Origin: Oikopleura dioica
Lineage: Eukaryota; Chordata; Appendicularia; Copelata; Oikopleuridae
Assembly: GCA_907165135.1 (NCBI GenBank)
Contig: OU015566.1
Location: 1,552,501-1,616,500, forward strand
Length of the DNA stretch: 64,000 bases
Reading direction: 5' to 3'
The notes beneath the pieces are model-generated. The model worked only from the letters and a program-made list of their open reading frames with translations. It made no database searches and was not told the DNA's origin. Positions 19,484-31,200 of the stretch are shown one piece after another. The first letter of the stretch is position 1; each line of letters starts with the position of its first letter. The position numbers were made by a program, and so were the translations under genes.

Positions 19484-22400
19484 TTATTGCGACAGTCCCA
19501 ATTTCAATGAATGAATTTCGCGATCAACAGCATCCAGTTCAATTTCAAGCTGATCCTTTCGTTGTCTCGCTTTATGTCTGCTTGCACCATCAGTGCCAGA
19601 ATCGAGCATGCGGAGGGAGCGAGAAAGTTCGGAGCGTTTTTGTTTCATTGATTTTAATTCGTGTTCCATCGAGTCGTATTGTTTCAGACGGCTGGCGAAG
19701 CGGTTTGCTACAGTATTTACTGAAAGAAGATTCAATTCTGTGCTCTGCGATCCTGTCTGGAAACCTGAGTCAGGGTCCAAAAAGCGGCTTTTCCAAAAAA
19801 AAGCCGCAAAAATCATTGTCAAACGGTCCCACGCGGCTTATCCCTTCAAGCATTTTCAGGACCCTGACTAAGGTTTCTACTCAGGTTTTTGACATTTTCT
19901 ACCTTGATTTTCAGGCCAAGCATCAGAAGTCACAGAATTCTCCCGTGGTGATCGTTTCGGGCTTCTCGTCGCCAAGTCCCAGTTCGAGTGCGATTTCTGA
20001 ACAAGTTTTCATTTTTTAATTACAATTTTCTAACAGTGAGTCCAGTCGAATTTCGCTGAGAAGTTGATCTGGTCGACAATCGAGAAATCTGAGAAAGATT
20101 GGAAATTGACTTCGTTTTCGACAAATTCGTCCGGATCGAGTTGCCAGTAGTCGTTGTTGTTTTCGTCGAGCGGCGGCTTTCGGCGAGCGAAGATAGGGAC
20201 ATTCTAGAGCCATATCGCGGAAGATAATTTGGGACTTCTTGCTGCTTTGGTTTCTTTGGGCTGCCAAGTTGACGATTTGGGTATTTTGGAGTGGAAGGTG
20301 AATTGAGGCTCAAGTTGTGCATCGAAACTGATGATGAAAGATCAAGCCTAGATTGAAAATACAGTCATTCTTACGAATCTGTTTAGTACCTTGGAGACCA
20401 GTAATTTGATCCGCGCAAGTCTTCGCTTTCGTAGCTTGAATCGTTCGAAATTAGGTACCCGCTGAAGTCAGAATGGTCATTTTTGGTCATCAATTTTTGT
20501 TGTTCTTTCAGCCCAAAACTGATTAGGTACACCAGGGACTACTTTTTAGTCCAAGAAAAAATAATTTTTTTTTTGAAAAATTTTCCACGTGACCATTTTC
20601 TTAGGAATAAATCATGTTTTTTGGCTCCCATTTGTAACCCCATCCCACCCCATCTTTGAAATAGGTACAGATCGAAAGAGCGTAAAAAACGCTTTCCAAA
20701 TATGTTATTCATCGAACGGCCAGAAGCGGCCGAAAAATTCTAGAGCCAAAAGAAACCTGAAAATTCAAAATTTTCGTCGAGCCCCGGTGTTCGAATCCCG
20801 ACGATGACACTTTTTTTCGGAGCGTATTTATTCTGTTTTTTCTTCAAAAAGAATACTTTTGGACCGAAAACTGAAAAAATTGACATCTTGAGGTCGCTAG
20901 AGAGCATTTCCAAAAGAAATTAATTCAGAATAACTTCTTAATCTTCTAAATAGTAGAAATTAAGAAAAAAAAAACACCATAATTTACAGAACCGGAAAAA
21001 ACACCAGGGAAAAATATTCAAACGGGTGCGGGTGGGGTTGGGGAAAGGGCTTCTGTCTTCTCATCCCGGCCAATGTCAAGCCCATTTTTAATTGAAAGCC
21101 AGGGAAGGGGGCTGAGACGGCCCTTCGGGCCGTCAAGCCCATTTTTAATTGAAAGCCAGGGAAGGGGGCTGAGACGGCCCTTCGGGCCGTCAAGCCCATC
21201 TTTAATTGAAAGCCAGGGAAGGGGGCTGAGACGGCCCTTCGGGCCGTCAAGCCCATTTTTAATTGAAAGCCAGGGAAGGGGGCTGAGACGGCCCTTCGGG
21301 CCGTCAAGCCCATTTTTAATTGAAAGCCAGGGAAGGGGGCTGAGACGGCCCTTCGGGCCGTCAAGCCCATTTTTAATTGAAAGCCAGGGAAGGGGGCTGA
21401 GACGGCCCTTCGGGCCGTCAAGCCCATCTTTAATTGAAAGCCAGGGAAGGGGGCTGAGACGGCCCTTCGGGCCGTCAAGCCCATTTTTAATTGAAAGCCA
21501 GGGAAGGGGGCTGAGACGGCCCTTCGGGCCGTCAAGCCCATTTTTAATTGAAAGCCAGGGAAGGGGGCTGAGACGGCCCTTCGGGCCGTCAAGCCCATTT
21601 TTAATTGAAAGCCAGGGAAGGGGGCTGAGACGGCCCTTCGGGCCGTCAAGCCCATTTTTAATTGAAAGCCAGGGAAGGGGGCTGAGACGGCCCTTCGGGC
21701 CGTCAATCCCATTTTTAATTGAAAGCCAGGGAAGGGGGCTGAGACGGCCCTTCGGGCCGTCAATCCCATTTTTAATTGAAAGCCAGGGAAGGGGGCTGAG
21801 ACGAAAGCCAGGAAGGGGGCTTCGGGCCGTCAATCCCATTTTTAATTGAAAGCCAGGGAAGAGGGGCTGAGACGGCCCTTCGGGCCGTCAAGCCCATTTT
21901 TAATTGAAAGCCAGGGAAGGGGGCTGAGACGGCCCTTCGGGCCGTCAATCCCATTTATAATTGAAAGCCAGGGAAGGGGCTGAGACGGCCCTTCGGGCCG
22001 TCAATCCCATTTTTAATTGAAAGCCAGGGAAGGGGGCTGAGACGGCCCTTCGGGCCGTCAATCCCATTTTTAATTGAAAGCCAGGAAGGGGGCTGAGACG
22101 GCCCTTCGGGCCGTCAAGCCCATTTTTAATTGAAAGCCAGGGAAGGGGCTGAGACGGCCCTTCGGGCCGTCAAGCCCATTTTTAATTGAAAGCCAGGGAA
22201 GGGGCTGAGACGGCCCTTCGGGCCGTCAAGCCCATTTTTAATTGAAAGCCAGGAAGGGGGCTGAGACGGCCCTTCGGGCCGTCAAGCCCATTTTTAATTG
22301 AAAGCCAGGGAAGGGGGCTGAGACGGCCCTTCGGGCCGTCAAGCCCATTTTTAATTGAAAGCCAGGGAAGGGGGCTGAGACGGCCCTTCGGGCCGTCAAT

Positions 22401-24167
22401 CCCATTTTTAATTGAAAGCCAGGGAAGGGGGCTGAGACGGCCCTTCGGGCCGTCAATCCCATTTTTAATTGAAAGCCAGGGAAGGGGGCTGAGACGGCCC
22501 TTCGGGCCGTCAATCCCATTTTTAATTGAAAGCCAGGGAAGGGGGCTGAGACGGCCCTTCGGGCCGTCAAGCCCATTTTTAATTGAAAGCCAGGGAAGGG
22601 GGCTGAGACGGCCCTTCGGGCCGTCAAGCCCATTTTTAATTGAAAGCCAGGGAAGGGGGCTGAGACGGCCCTTCGGGCCGTCAAGCCCATTTTTAATTGA
22701 AAGCCAGGGAAGGGGGCTGAGACGGCCCTTCGGGCCGTCAAGCCCATTTTTAATTGAAAGCCAGGGAAGGGGGCTGAGTTTTGAATACTCTCTAGTGCCA
22801 CCAAGATGAATTTTTTTCGAATTTTTGAAGTCAAAATTGAATTTTTGAGGGTTGAAATAGTACTGTTACAAGGTTTTAAAAAGCCAATAATGTTTTAAAA
22901 AAACCTTACTTTTTCGAATTTCGATGACCTCTAGTGACCCCAAGATGAACTTTTTTTGAGTTTCTGACCTCGGAATAAAATTTTTAAGGGTTGAATTAGT
23001 ACTTTCACGTGTAGTTAAACCGCAAATAATGTTCTGAAAAAAACGCATTTTTTCGATCTTTGATGACCTCTGGTGACCCTAAGATGAACTTTTTTCGAAC
23101 TTTTGACCTCGGAATCGAACTTCTAGGTACTAAATTACTATAGTCCCAAAGTTTCATCGAAAAAGGGATACGTTATCGACCACTTATTTTTTTCAGCGGG
23201 TACCTAGTTCGAAATCATATCATTTTCATAATGCGATTGCTCGTTTCTCCGGTACAGCTCAAGTTGTCTCTCCAAATTTCGAATTCGCTCTTCTTGTTCA
23301 CCGATTTTTCTCTGTTGCTCGATCCGCTGGTCGGTCTGATTCTTTACCTACGGAAAAATTACAGTCAAAAAACTGCTTTGAATCCTACCTCATCAAAAAG
23401 CTTGACGATCAGCTTTTCTTCTCGCTCTCGAAATGATGCTTCTTGCTCCCGATAAGCCTCGGCAAAAGCCTTGTCTTGGTTCAGAATTTGTTTGTAGAGA
23501 CCTTCAACTTCTTTTTCTTTCGCAGCAAGTCGATCTTTTGTATGCGCCAGGTCCAGTTCTAGCGCTCGAGAAGAGGTGTTCTCCAGCTTTGATTTTGTCA
23601 TATTTTCTTTAACAGAATTTTTACAATAATCAAATTCTCATTTTTACCTTTTTGGAAATTGAATTCTTCGAGTATTACTTTTTCTGATCTGCCCTCGGGC
23701 GTGTTCGGCCTCGTATTCTCCAAACTGTCTGATTCGTATTCACTGAACAACGCGCGCTCAGAATTATGTCGATAACATTAATTTATTAAAAAGAAAATAA
23801 TCAGAAGAAAATCGATCTTTTTAGCTGACGTACTTGTATTGCAGAATTGGAACATCTGCCAGATTTTCACTTATAGGTTCATCCATAATTAACCGAGGAC
23901 CTGAAAATTATCGTCTTCGGCCAAAGAGGTTCTGTTCTTACTTGTGTTGGTGGAAGAAATGCCACTTTCCCGCTCCATTCTCGTCAAAATCTCGTCCAAA
24001 TCGCCTTCTTCCTGAAATCTCTGAAGCTCTTGATTCGCCGCCAAATCAAGAATTATCCCGTCCGTCATTTTCAACTTGTCTGATTCGCCCTCGGGCGTGT
24101 TATCCTCTGCTCGAGTGCCCATCGAGCGCTCACTTGATATCCTCTCTTCAGCTTTGGACTCGGCCAT
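19484..24167 (-). CDS. 487-aa coiled-coil protein, nine exons, one intron made by a transposon-like element
   Basis: Exons: 24167-23942, 23900-23834, 23742-23648, 23606-23389, 23347-23205, 20461-20390, 20347-20035, 19996-19903 and 19719-19484. Joined length is 1464 nt and every phase agrees. The N-terminus is MAESKAEERISSERS; two acidic segments share NTPEG; exons 4-5 form a strong coiled coil (ALELDLAHTKDRLAAKEKEV and RIRNLERQLELYRR); a Ser/Thr-rich basic middle follows; and a second coiled coil (RLKQYDSMEHELKSMKQKRS) ends KLGLSQ. The intron between exons 5 and 6 is the 2.7-kb element described separately; a canonical GT-AG splice there would create a TAG stop, so a GG-AG splice (or element loss) is needed for the full frame. 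Intron 8 holds a hairpin MITE. Family not recognised; a cytoskeletal or centrosomal role would be a guess. Confidence 0.75.
19750..19895. mobile_element. Hairpin MITE, fourth copy, in an intron of the coiled-coil gene
   Basis: The left arm TGGAAACCTGAGTCAGGGTC and the right arm GACCCTGACTAAGGTTTCTA are near-complementary, with AAGCGGCTTTT and AAAAGCCGC in the core. It lies wholly between the exons ending at 19903 and starting at 19719. Confidence 0.7.
21076..22778. repeat. Tandem array of a 57-bp unit, about 30 copies
   Basis: The unit runs TCAAGCCCATTTTTAATTG, then AAAGCCAGGGAAGGGGGCT, then GAGACGGCCCTTCGGGCCG, 57 bp in total. Copies differ by only a few substitutions (AAGCCC/AATCCC, TTTTT/TCTTT) and one-base deletions in the G-run; one copy near 21800-21830 is rearranged. 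Each unit carries a 7-bp perfect stem, GACGGCC..GGCCGTC, with a CTTCG loop. Because 57 is divisible by three, long frames stay open on both strands, but I do not regard them as genes. Confidence 0.95.
22785..23120. repeat. Direct repeat of about 139 bp in three diverged copies
   Basis: The anchor CTCTAGTGACCCCAAGATGA and close variants recur at about 22790, 22929 and 23068, each followed by a TTTTTTCGAA-like run and GGTTGAA(A/T)TAGTACT. It fills the right part of the inserted element. Confidence 0.7.
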
Positions 24168-24169
24168 TT

Positions 24170-25210
24170 TTTTTCTCTCTCTCCTTTTTTCGACAAAAAG
24201 TAATGTTCAGCTGCCCGCGCGCTCGAGGGCGAGTTTGATGGGTCTCAGGGGAGGAGAAAGACGATTATGCGCGATGAGCTTGTTTTTGAGATGGTCTGAA
24301 GATAATTTTTAGTTGAAGACTTTTTTGTCTAAACTTAGGCAAAGGATGCATATCTTTAAAATGTTAGTGTAAATTCATGATAGTAAATCATTGATATTCA
24401 TCAGAACGAAGCTTCCTAAGATTCTAGTAAATTATCGCTTCAAGTAATCGACCGCTTTATATTTTATCAGATTCTGAACAATCTGAGGACTTCTGGAAAT
24501 GGCGCTCTTCTGCCCACATTGAGGGCCCCTCAGTAAAAAGGCGAAACCAATCAACAATATAGCCTTAGTTATGTAAACGAATAAAATTATCCTTTTTGAT
24601 TTGTGAGAGTTGGGTTGCCCTATAAATTGATGAAAACATAAAATGAAGCTTGAAAATGTTCTATTTTTGTGATAATCTCAAAATTTATCATCATTTTCGT
24701 CCATCCAAAAATTTGAACAATATAAAGTTACCTTTAAATAATTATTCTTTCTCTTTTACCAAGAAAATTTGTCTCTGCCGGTACGTTTTGTCGCAGCGAT
24801 CAAAATGGAAATATTTTGACAGTGCCTTCACATAAGCATCGATAATGCGCTTGATAAATAATGCACGGATGGGAAAAATTATGTCTACATTATAAATGCA
24901 AAATCAAGCTGGCGGATAATTTGTGAAAAGTAAATAAGGCCTGTCGCATCATACCGTGACGAATGTCTCACTGCGGGTCATCAAATGCATTTGATTACAA
25001 GGAAGACAAATATAGGCGCTTATCATTTTATTTCCATAGCTTTGCTACTATCAGTCAGATCAAAATAGTTTGTCTTTTCGCACTTCATACATAGCAAAAG
25101 CAGTTTAACAAAATGAAAACTGGCGGTCACTTAGAGTGCCGCTCGGTGAAAAATGAAAGAAAATATATAAATAAAGAGTGAACTTTTTGAAGAATTCAGG
25201 GTTTCGGATT
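24170..25210. other. Intergenic region between coiled-coil and LU genes
   Basis: Includes the likely divergent or upstream region of the coiled-coil gene. AT-rich, no domain-bearing frame. The sequence 24476-24545 contains a GGGCCCCTCAGT string also seen near 18450-18470, too short to call an element. Confidence 0.4.
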
Positions 25211-25213
25211 TGT

Positions 25214-28200
25214 CTAGAAGAGGAGGAATGAAGCGAAGAGGGCTAGAAGTGTGGTGAAAACTCCTGTTGCTGCGGCCGCACTTGTTGTTGATGTTGAGTG
25301 GGTTGTCGATGGTGGAGCAGTTGGGTTGACGCAGTTGTCTTCGCCTGAATTTGTGGTCCAGAGAATGCTGGAAAAATGTAACTTTACCTTCAAGGCAAGG
25401 TCTTTGGTGACCCTCGTTGCAGTTTTCTTCGGAGCAAGTCTGCTTGCAAGTTCCATATCGTCGACCTTGAGAGTCAATATCGTCGAGCTCGTAGCAAGTT
25501 GGATTGCCAAACATCTCTTTCACGATGAATGGGGAGCAACCCTTGTAGATTGACTCGATGATAGTTCCATCTGCGTTCTAGAAAAATTTTCATAAATTGG
25601 AAGATAATTCTTTTTTCTTACGTAATGAGCTTCTGTTCCAGTGTAGCAGCTAGCGCAGGCGTAACATGGACATTCAATCGTATCCACAGGTGTTTCTCCG
25701 CAGCTTGGGAGGCCGTTGACGGTTCCGTCTTCGTACTCGTTGTAGTTGCAAGCGTAGCAGCTGTGGATGTGCTCGTCCTGGTCGTCCTCGAATTTTTCGG
25801 CGACGGGCGTCATCTGTGCGTTTCCGAAGCTGTTTTCGTAAGAGATCTGGCAATCCTTGAAGTAAGTTTGACCATTGGCACCAGTGAAGTCGAAGCACTC
25901 TTCTGTTGCCTTCGATCGGGAGCAGCCTCGTTTGAATCGGAACTGGTGGACGCCATTCGAGTACCAATCGGTTTCGATTTCAGACATGCAGAAAGGCTGT
26001 TCATTGTCGCAGACTTGAATGGCAAGTCCAGTTGGATCGTCGGAGAGACATCCGGGATCACCGAGACCGATAGTGTTGTTAAACTGGTCGACAGTGACGT
26101 CGCACTGGTAGCAGCTGATAACATCACATCCTTCATCATATCCGGGAATGCAGGGTCGCTTGTGCTCTTCGTTGCAGTTTGTGCCCTTGCATGTCTCTTT
26201 GCAGACGCCAAGAAGTCGTTGTTCGTCGGCAGGATCGTTGATGGCACCGCATTCTTGGCCGAGGAACTTGTCGTTGAGCACGAATGAGGAGCAGCCCTTG
26301 TGAACTTGTTCTCGGTAGATATCGCCGGAGTCCTAAAAGAAAAATAAGCCGTGTTAAAATTTATCTTAACTTACAAAATGAGCGTTGGTTCCAGTGAAGC
26401 AGCCTCTATTGGCATAAAGAGGGCAGGCTTTATCAGCATTGCCGATAAGCGCAGGTTCATCACCACATTTACTGTTTCCAGAAGTATCTCCATTGTCTTG
26501 CTCGATGAAATCGCATGTGTAGCAAGAGTCTTGAATGTGCGCTGGGTCAGCGGCGTCCTAAAAGAAAGTTCTAGAAAATATATCCTAGACCTTCTTTACC
26601 TGGTATTTGAGAGCAGCGTCAGTCATTTCCTTATTGCAACCATTGCCCTCGCAGTCGCTGAAGCAATCTTTGAAGAAGTATTGACCGTTACCGGTGACAG
26701 AGTCCACGCATTCTTCAGCAACTTTCTCAGCAGCACAGCTTCGCTTGACTTTGTAGTATTGCTCACCTAAGATCTGTTAGAAATTGATATTTTGATGAAA
26801 ATAACCTGTAATAAGCCAGTCAACAGCGATTTCAACCGAGCAAACTTGAGCATCCAGAGGACATGGGAGAAGGTAAGTGTCACTTGGAGTGTCAGTGAAG
26901 CAATTAGCATCACCGATACCGATGGTCTTGTTGCTAGAATCGACAGTAGTTGTGCACTGGTAGCAGGAAATCGATCGCTCGGGAGTTCTCGAGTTGCATC
27001 CATCAGTGTTGCAGGTCTCTTTGCAGGTCTGGTATTTGTCGGTTCCGAATTCCCAATCGTAGCAGGGGATGTTTCTGTTGTCAAAAGTAGAGCAGCCTTT
27101 GTAATCTTCTTCGAGTTCATTAAGACCCTCGGTGTGCCAAGAAGCAGCAGTGAAGCAAGCGGCATTCGCGTAAACTGGGCACTCAACAATAAAGCCTTCG
27201 TTTGAAACATCTGGCTTTTGGCATTCCTCTCGAGATCCACCGACAATTGCCCCGAACTGATCCTTAGCGTATGTGCAAGAGTGACACTCGAGCGTTTCAC
27301 CGTTTCTCGCATCAAAGAGAGACATGACGTAATCAGACTCATCACGATCATTACATTGCTGTCCAGCGCAGTAAGACATGCAATCCTTCCACTGCATCAT
27401 GCTTGTCTCTCCGACAGTGCATTCTTGTGGTGGTGGTGCAGCTTTTGGAGCGCATCGTCGGTCCATTCGGACAAGCTGCTCACCCTTGAGGTACCAATCA
27501 ACAAGCATTTCGGTTCGGCACTGTCCGGACTCGCACTCGACGAGCATATCGGCTCGTGGATTGTTAAAGCAAGCTTTGTCGCCCTGGCCGTAAACATTTC
27601 CAAGATGATCAAGAGTGACCATGCATTCGTAGCATTTGAAGCTGTTATCTGGCTCTGTTGGTGGAGCATGGATGGAGTCAAGGTTGCAATTGGCAGAAGA
27701 GCAGGTTTCTTTGACAGCGTTGAAATTGTCGCCACCAGGGAGAGCGCCGGACATGTATTCAGGGTTGTTATCATCATCAAGTCTAAAGGAAGAGCAACCC
27801 TTCCAGACTTCTTCCAAGTTTTCGCCATTGTAAGCATGGCTGTAGCTACCAGTGTAGCAGGCAGATCGAGCATATCTGGGGCAGCTTCCCTTGAGAGAAG
27901 AGCTTGGCTCCCAGCAGTTTCTGTTTCCGGAAACAGTCCCATCTTCATTTTCAAGGTATTTGCATTGGATGCACTCGTCGATATCGGCGTAGTCTTCCTC
28001 GTCGTCGAAAAGAGAGCCAATGGACTCAAGATCGTTGTTACAACCTTCTTCCTGGCATTGAGTGAAGCAGTCCTTGTATCGGAATCCGGAGGTTTGAGAT
28101 GCACCAGTGATGCATGGTTGGTTGGTATTGGTAGGAGCAGGGACACATTTTCGTCGAATCGTCGTTTGTTGATCTCCTCGAGCGAACCAGTCGACAAGAA

Positions 28201-31200
28201 TCTCAGTCTCGCAGGTGTCGGATCCGGTGGGACACTCAGTCAGAGAAAGTCTATCTGCGTTGTCGAAGCAATTAGGGTTGCTATTTCCAATGAGATTTCC
28301 TTGAGCATCAATAGTAGCAGAACACTCAACGCATCTGTGCTTAGTGCTGAGTTGTTTGGTGTTACAGTTGCTCGAGCCACAAGTGTTCTTGCAGTTGGTA
28401 TGGTCAAGTCCGGAAACACTGGTGCTAACACACTCATCTCTGTTGGTATTGAGTGGGAATGGAGAACATCCACGGAAGTCCTCTTCGATTTCTTCACCGT
28501 TACCAGAATATGATTTGTGGAAAGAAGCAGCACTGTAGCAAGCAGCATCGGAGTATTTGGGGCAGACCCTTGATGGAACTGCGGATGGGTTGCTTCCACA
28601 GTCTTGGTTACCATTGACGGTTCCTTCATCTGATTGAGTGTAGGCGCATTGTCTGCACATAGCAACATTTCCAGTTGTGAACTGATCCTCGATTTCTTTA
28701 ATTCCGCTGTTGCAGCCGGCGTTTTCAGTTGGATCACACACGGAAGAGCAATCTTTGTACTGAATCAACTGGGTAGATCCGGTGTAGCAAGGAGGAGCGG
28801 TCTTTTGAGTAGTGCAGCCTCGGATCATTCGGTAAGTCATTTCACCCTTTGCGAGCCAGTCGATTTCAAGATCGGCCTTGCAGAAGTTCCCCTCGGGACA
28901 CATCTGGAGGAACTGAACATCTCCTTCAAAACAGGCAGTATTGCCAGATCCGAGAACTTCTCCTTCCTGGTCAAGAGTTACAGAGCAAACTTGACAGAAA
29001 CTTCCATCGATGGGACCTGGGTTCTCGCCGATGGGATCGGGAACGATGTGTTTGTCGTTACAGTCATTGCTGTTACATGTTGTCTTTGAAAGGGAGTATC
29101 CAACGCCGTCGATGATTGAGGTGACTTTTTCATCCTCTTCAAGGACGAAAGCGGAGCAGCCCTTGTAGGTCTCTTGCTTGAGAACGTTATTGTAGTTGTG
29201 GTTGGCGCTTCCAGTGAAGCAAGCGTTAGACATGTAGTTTGGACAGTCAGAAGAGTCTTTCCATGTATCATCAAGGCATTCCCTATTTCCATTAACAGTT
29301 CCATCATCGAACTCAGTGTACTTGCAAGTAAGACACTTATCAACCTGTCCACCATTGTACAAGTCACCGACTGAGAGGTCATTGTTACAGCCACTTCCCT
29401 CGCATTGAGCGATGCAATCTTTGTATTTCAAGAATTGTGAGTTTCCAGAAATACACTGGCCATTATTGTTGTCAAGTTGGGCTGGGCCACAAGATCGTCG
29501 AATCTGAGCAAGCTGGTTTCCATTTGGCGCCCAATCGATGATCATCTCATCTTGGCAGACACCGGGACAGGCTGTAAGGGTGTTATCGGTGAGTTTGTCG
29601 AAGCAAGAAGGATCGGAAGCACCAAGAAGCTCACCAGTATGGTCCATGGTAGCAGTACAGACGTGACACATGTTGTCTTTGTTGAGTGTGAGCTCGTCGG
29701 TGTTGCAGTTGTTGCTGGTGCAGGAGTTCTTACAAGTAGTGAAAGAAGTTCCACCGCTGAAAAACTCATAGCAGGAATCATTGTTTGTGTATTCAAATGG
29801 AGCGCAGCTTCTGTGTTCATCTTGAGCAATCCCGGTTGAAACCTCATGTCGGCCAGCAGCGTGAATGCAAGCAGCATTTGCATATCGAGGGCATGTCAGA
29901 GTTGGAACATTGCTTGATCCATCAATACCTTCGCCGCAATTGGGAAGTCCATTGCCATAACCACTATCATCAACGATGTACTCGCAGGTGTAGCAAGAAT
30001 CAACAGCGCCGACATCGTACTTATCAGAAACGGATTCAAGGTCAACATTACATCCGGATCCCATGACAGATGGATCGCAGAGGGCGGTGCAGTCTTTGTA
30101 CTGAATGTAAGAAGATGATCCAGTAAAGCACTGAGTTTCAGTTTTTTGAGTTGTGCACTTTCGATCCATAGTGTAAATCATTCGACCCTTTGGATCCCAA
30201 TCAGACAGAAGCTCGGTTGCGCACATGTCGTCTTTGTTGGGACAGGTCTGTGCGTAGCCACGGCCATCAGCGAAACAACCCCGGTCGCCAAGACCAAGAG
30301 TCTTGTTTGCACTGTCGACGGTTTCAGAACATTGCTGACAAATCGCCCAATTACCAGAAATAGGCATCGGTGGATCAGTGACTTGCTCGTTGTTGCAGTC
30401 TCGACCACCGTTGCAGGTATTTTTACAGTAGCCTTCGAAGCTGTTTGGAATTTGGTCACATTTTGGCGCGGTTGGTGATCCTGTATCGATCGCGAAAGTC
30501 GAGCAGCCTCGAGTGGATTTTTTCAGAAGAACTCCAGTAGCGTCGTTGAGACTTGTGTAAGAAGCAGTGAAGCAGCTTGCCGAAGCGTAAAGTGGACAAG
30601 CGACGCTGTCGACTTTGTTGGTGTTGTCAGGACAGCTCGGGTTACCATTGACAGAGCTAGAGGTCTCCTCGTAGTCGCAACTTTTGCAGCTTTGCTGAAT
30701 AAAGTCTTTCTGATCTTCAGACTGAGGGAAAAGAGCAGCGACGCCCATGCCAGTATTGCAGTCATCGCCATCGACGTCGGGATCGCAGTTCTCATAGCAA
30801 TCCTTGATCTGGTAGGCGACACCACCAATTGAGCCCTGGAGGACGCATCCGTCCTGAACAAGATCTTTCTTGACGCAGCCTCGTCGGATGGTGTAAAATG
30901 GTTCGCCGTTCCATGGCCAGTCGACTTCCATGTCAGTCTGACAGACGTAGTCACCGTCGGCGGGGCACTCCTCGGACATGGCATCATCAGCATCGTCCCA
31001 GCATCGGATGTCGCCAGAGAGGGTATTGTTGAATTGGTCGACGGAAACGGAGCAGGTCTTGCAGCTGTTTCTCTTGGTGATGATCTTGACGTTGCAGTTG
31101 TTGGTCTTGCAGGTCGATTTACACTCGCTGTAAGCGCCGCTATCAGTGACACCGGATTCGCACTCTTGGATGATATCGTCAGTTGCTCCCTCAGCAAGAT

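Larger units (their letters stand above)
20452..23206. mobile_element. 2.75-kb element with perfect 15-bp TIRs and a 9-bp target duplication, inside a coding exon
   Basis: The ends are TAGGTACCCGCTGAA (20452-20466) and its exact reverse complement (23192-23206). The 9-mer GTTCGAAAT flanks both sides (20443-20451 and 23207-23215). Removing the element plus one duplicate rejoins the minus-strand reading frame exactly (..ENDMISN / DSSYESED..). Inside are a 30-copy 57-bp satellite, a roughly 139-bp repeat in three copies, and about 600 bp of unique sequence that includes a TTCGAATCC B-box-like motif followed by a T-run. I find no transposase frame, so it looks non-autonomous. Confidence 0.88.

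Noticed and set aside
20730-20815. tRNA-like gene or SINE head inside the inserted element
   Set aside because: There is a TTCGAATCCCG B-box-like motif and a downstream T-run, but no A box and no cloverleaf could be built.
20984-22834. Several 200-270 aa repetitive proteins on both strands
   Set aside because: They are translations of the 57-bp satellite, open only because 57 is divisible by three.
27218-28513. 431-codon plus-strand open frame
   Set aside because: It is antisense to the LU-domain exon. The long frame follows from the codon usage of the true gene, and the product has no domain or sensible composition.
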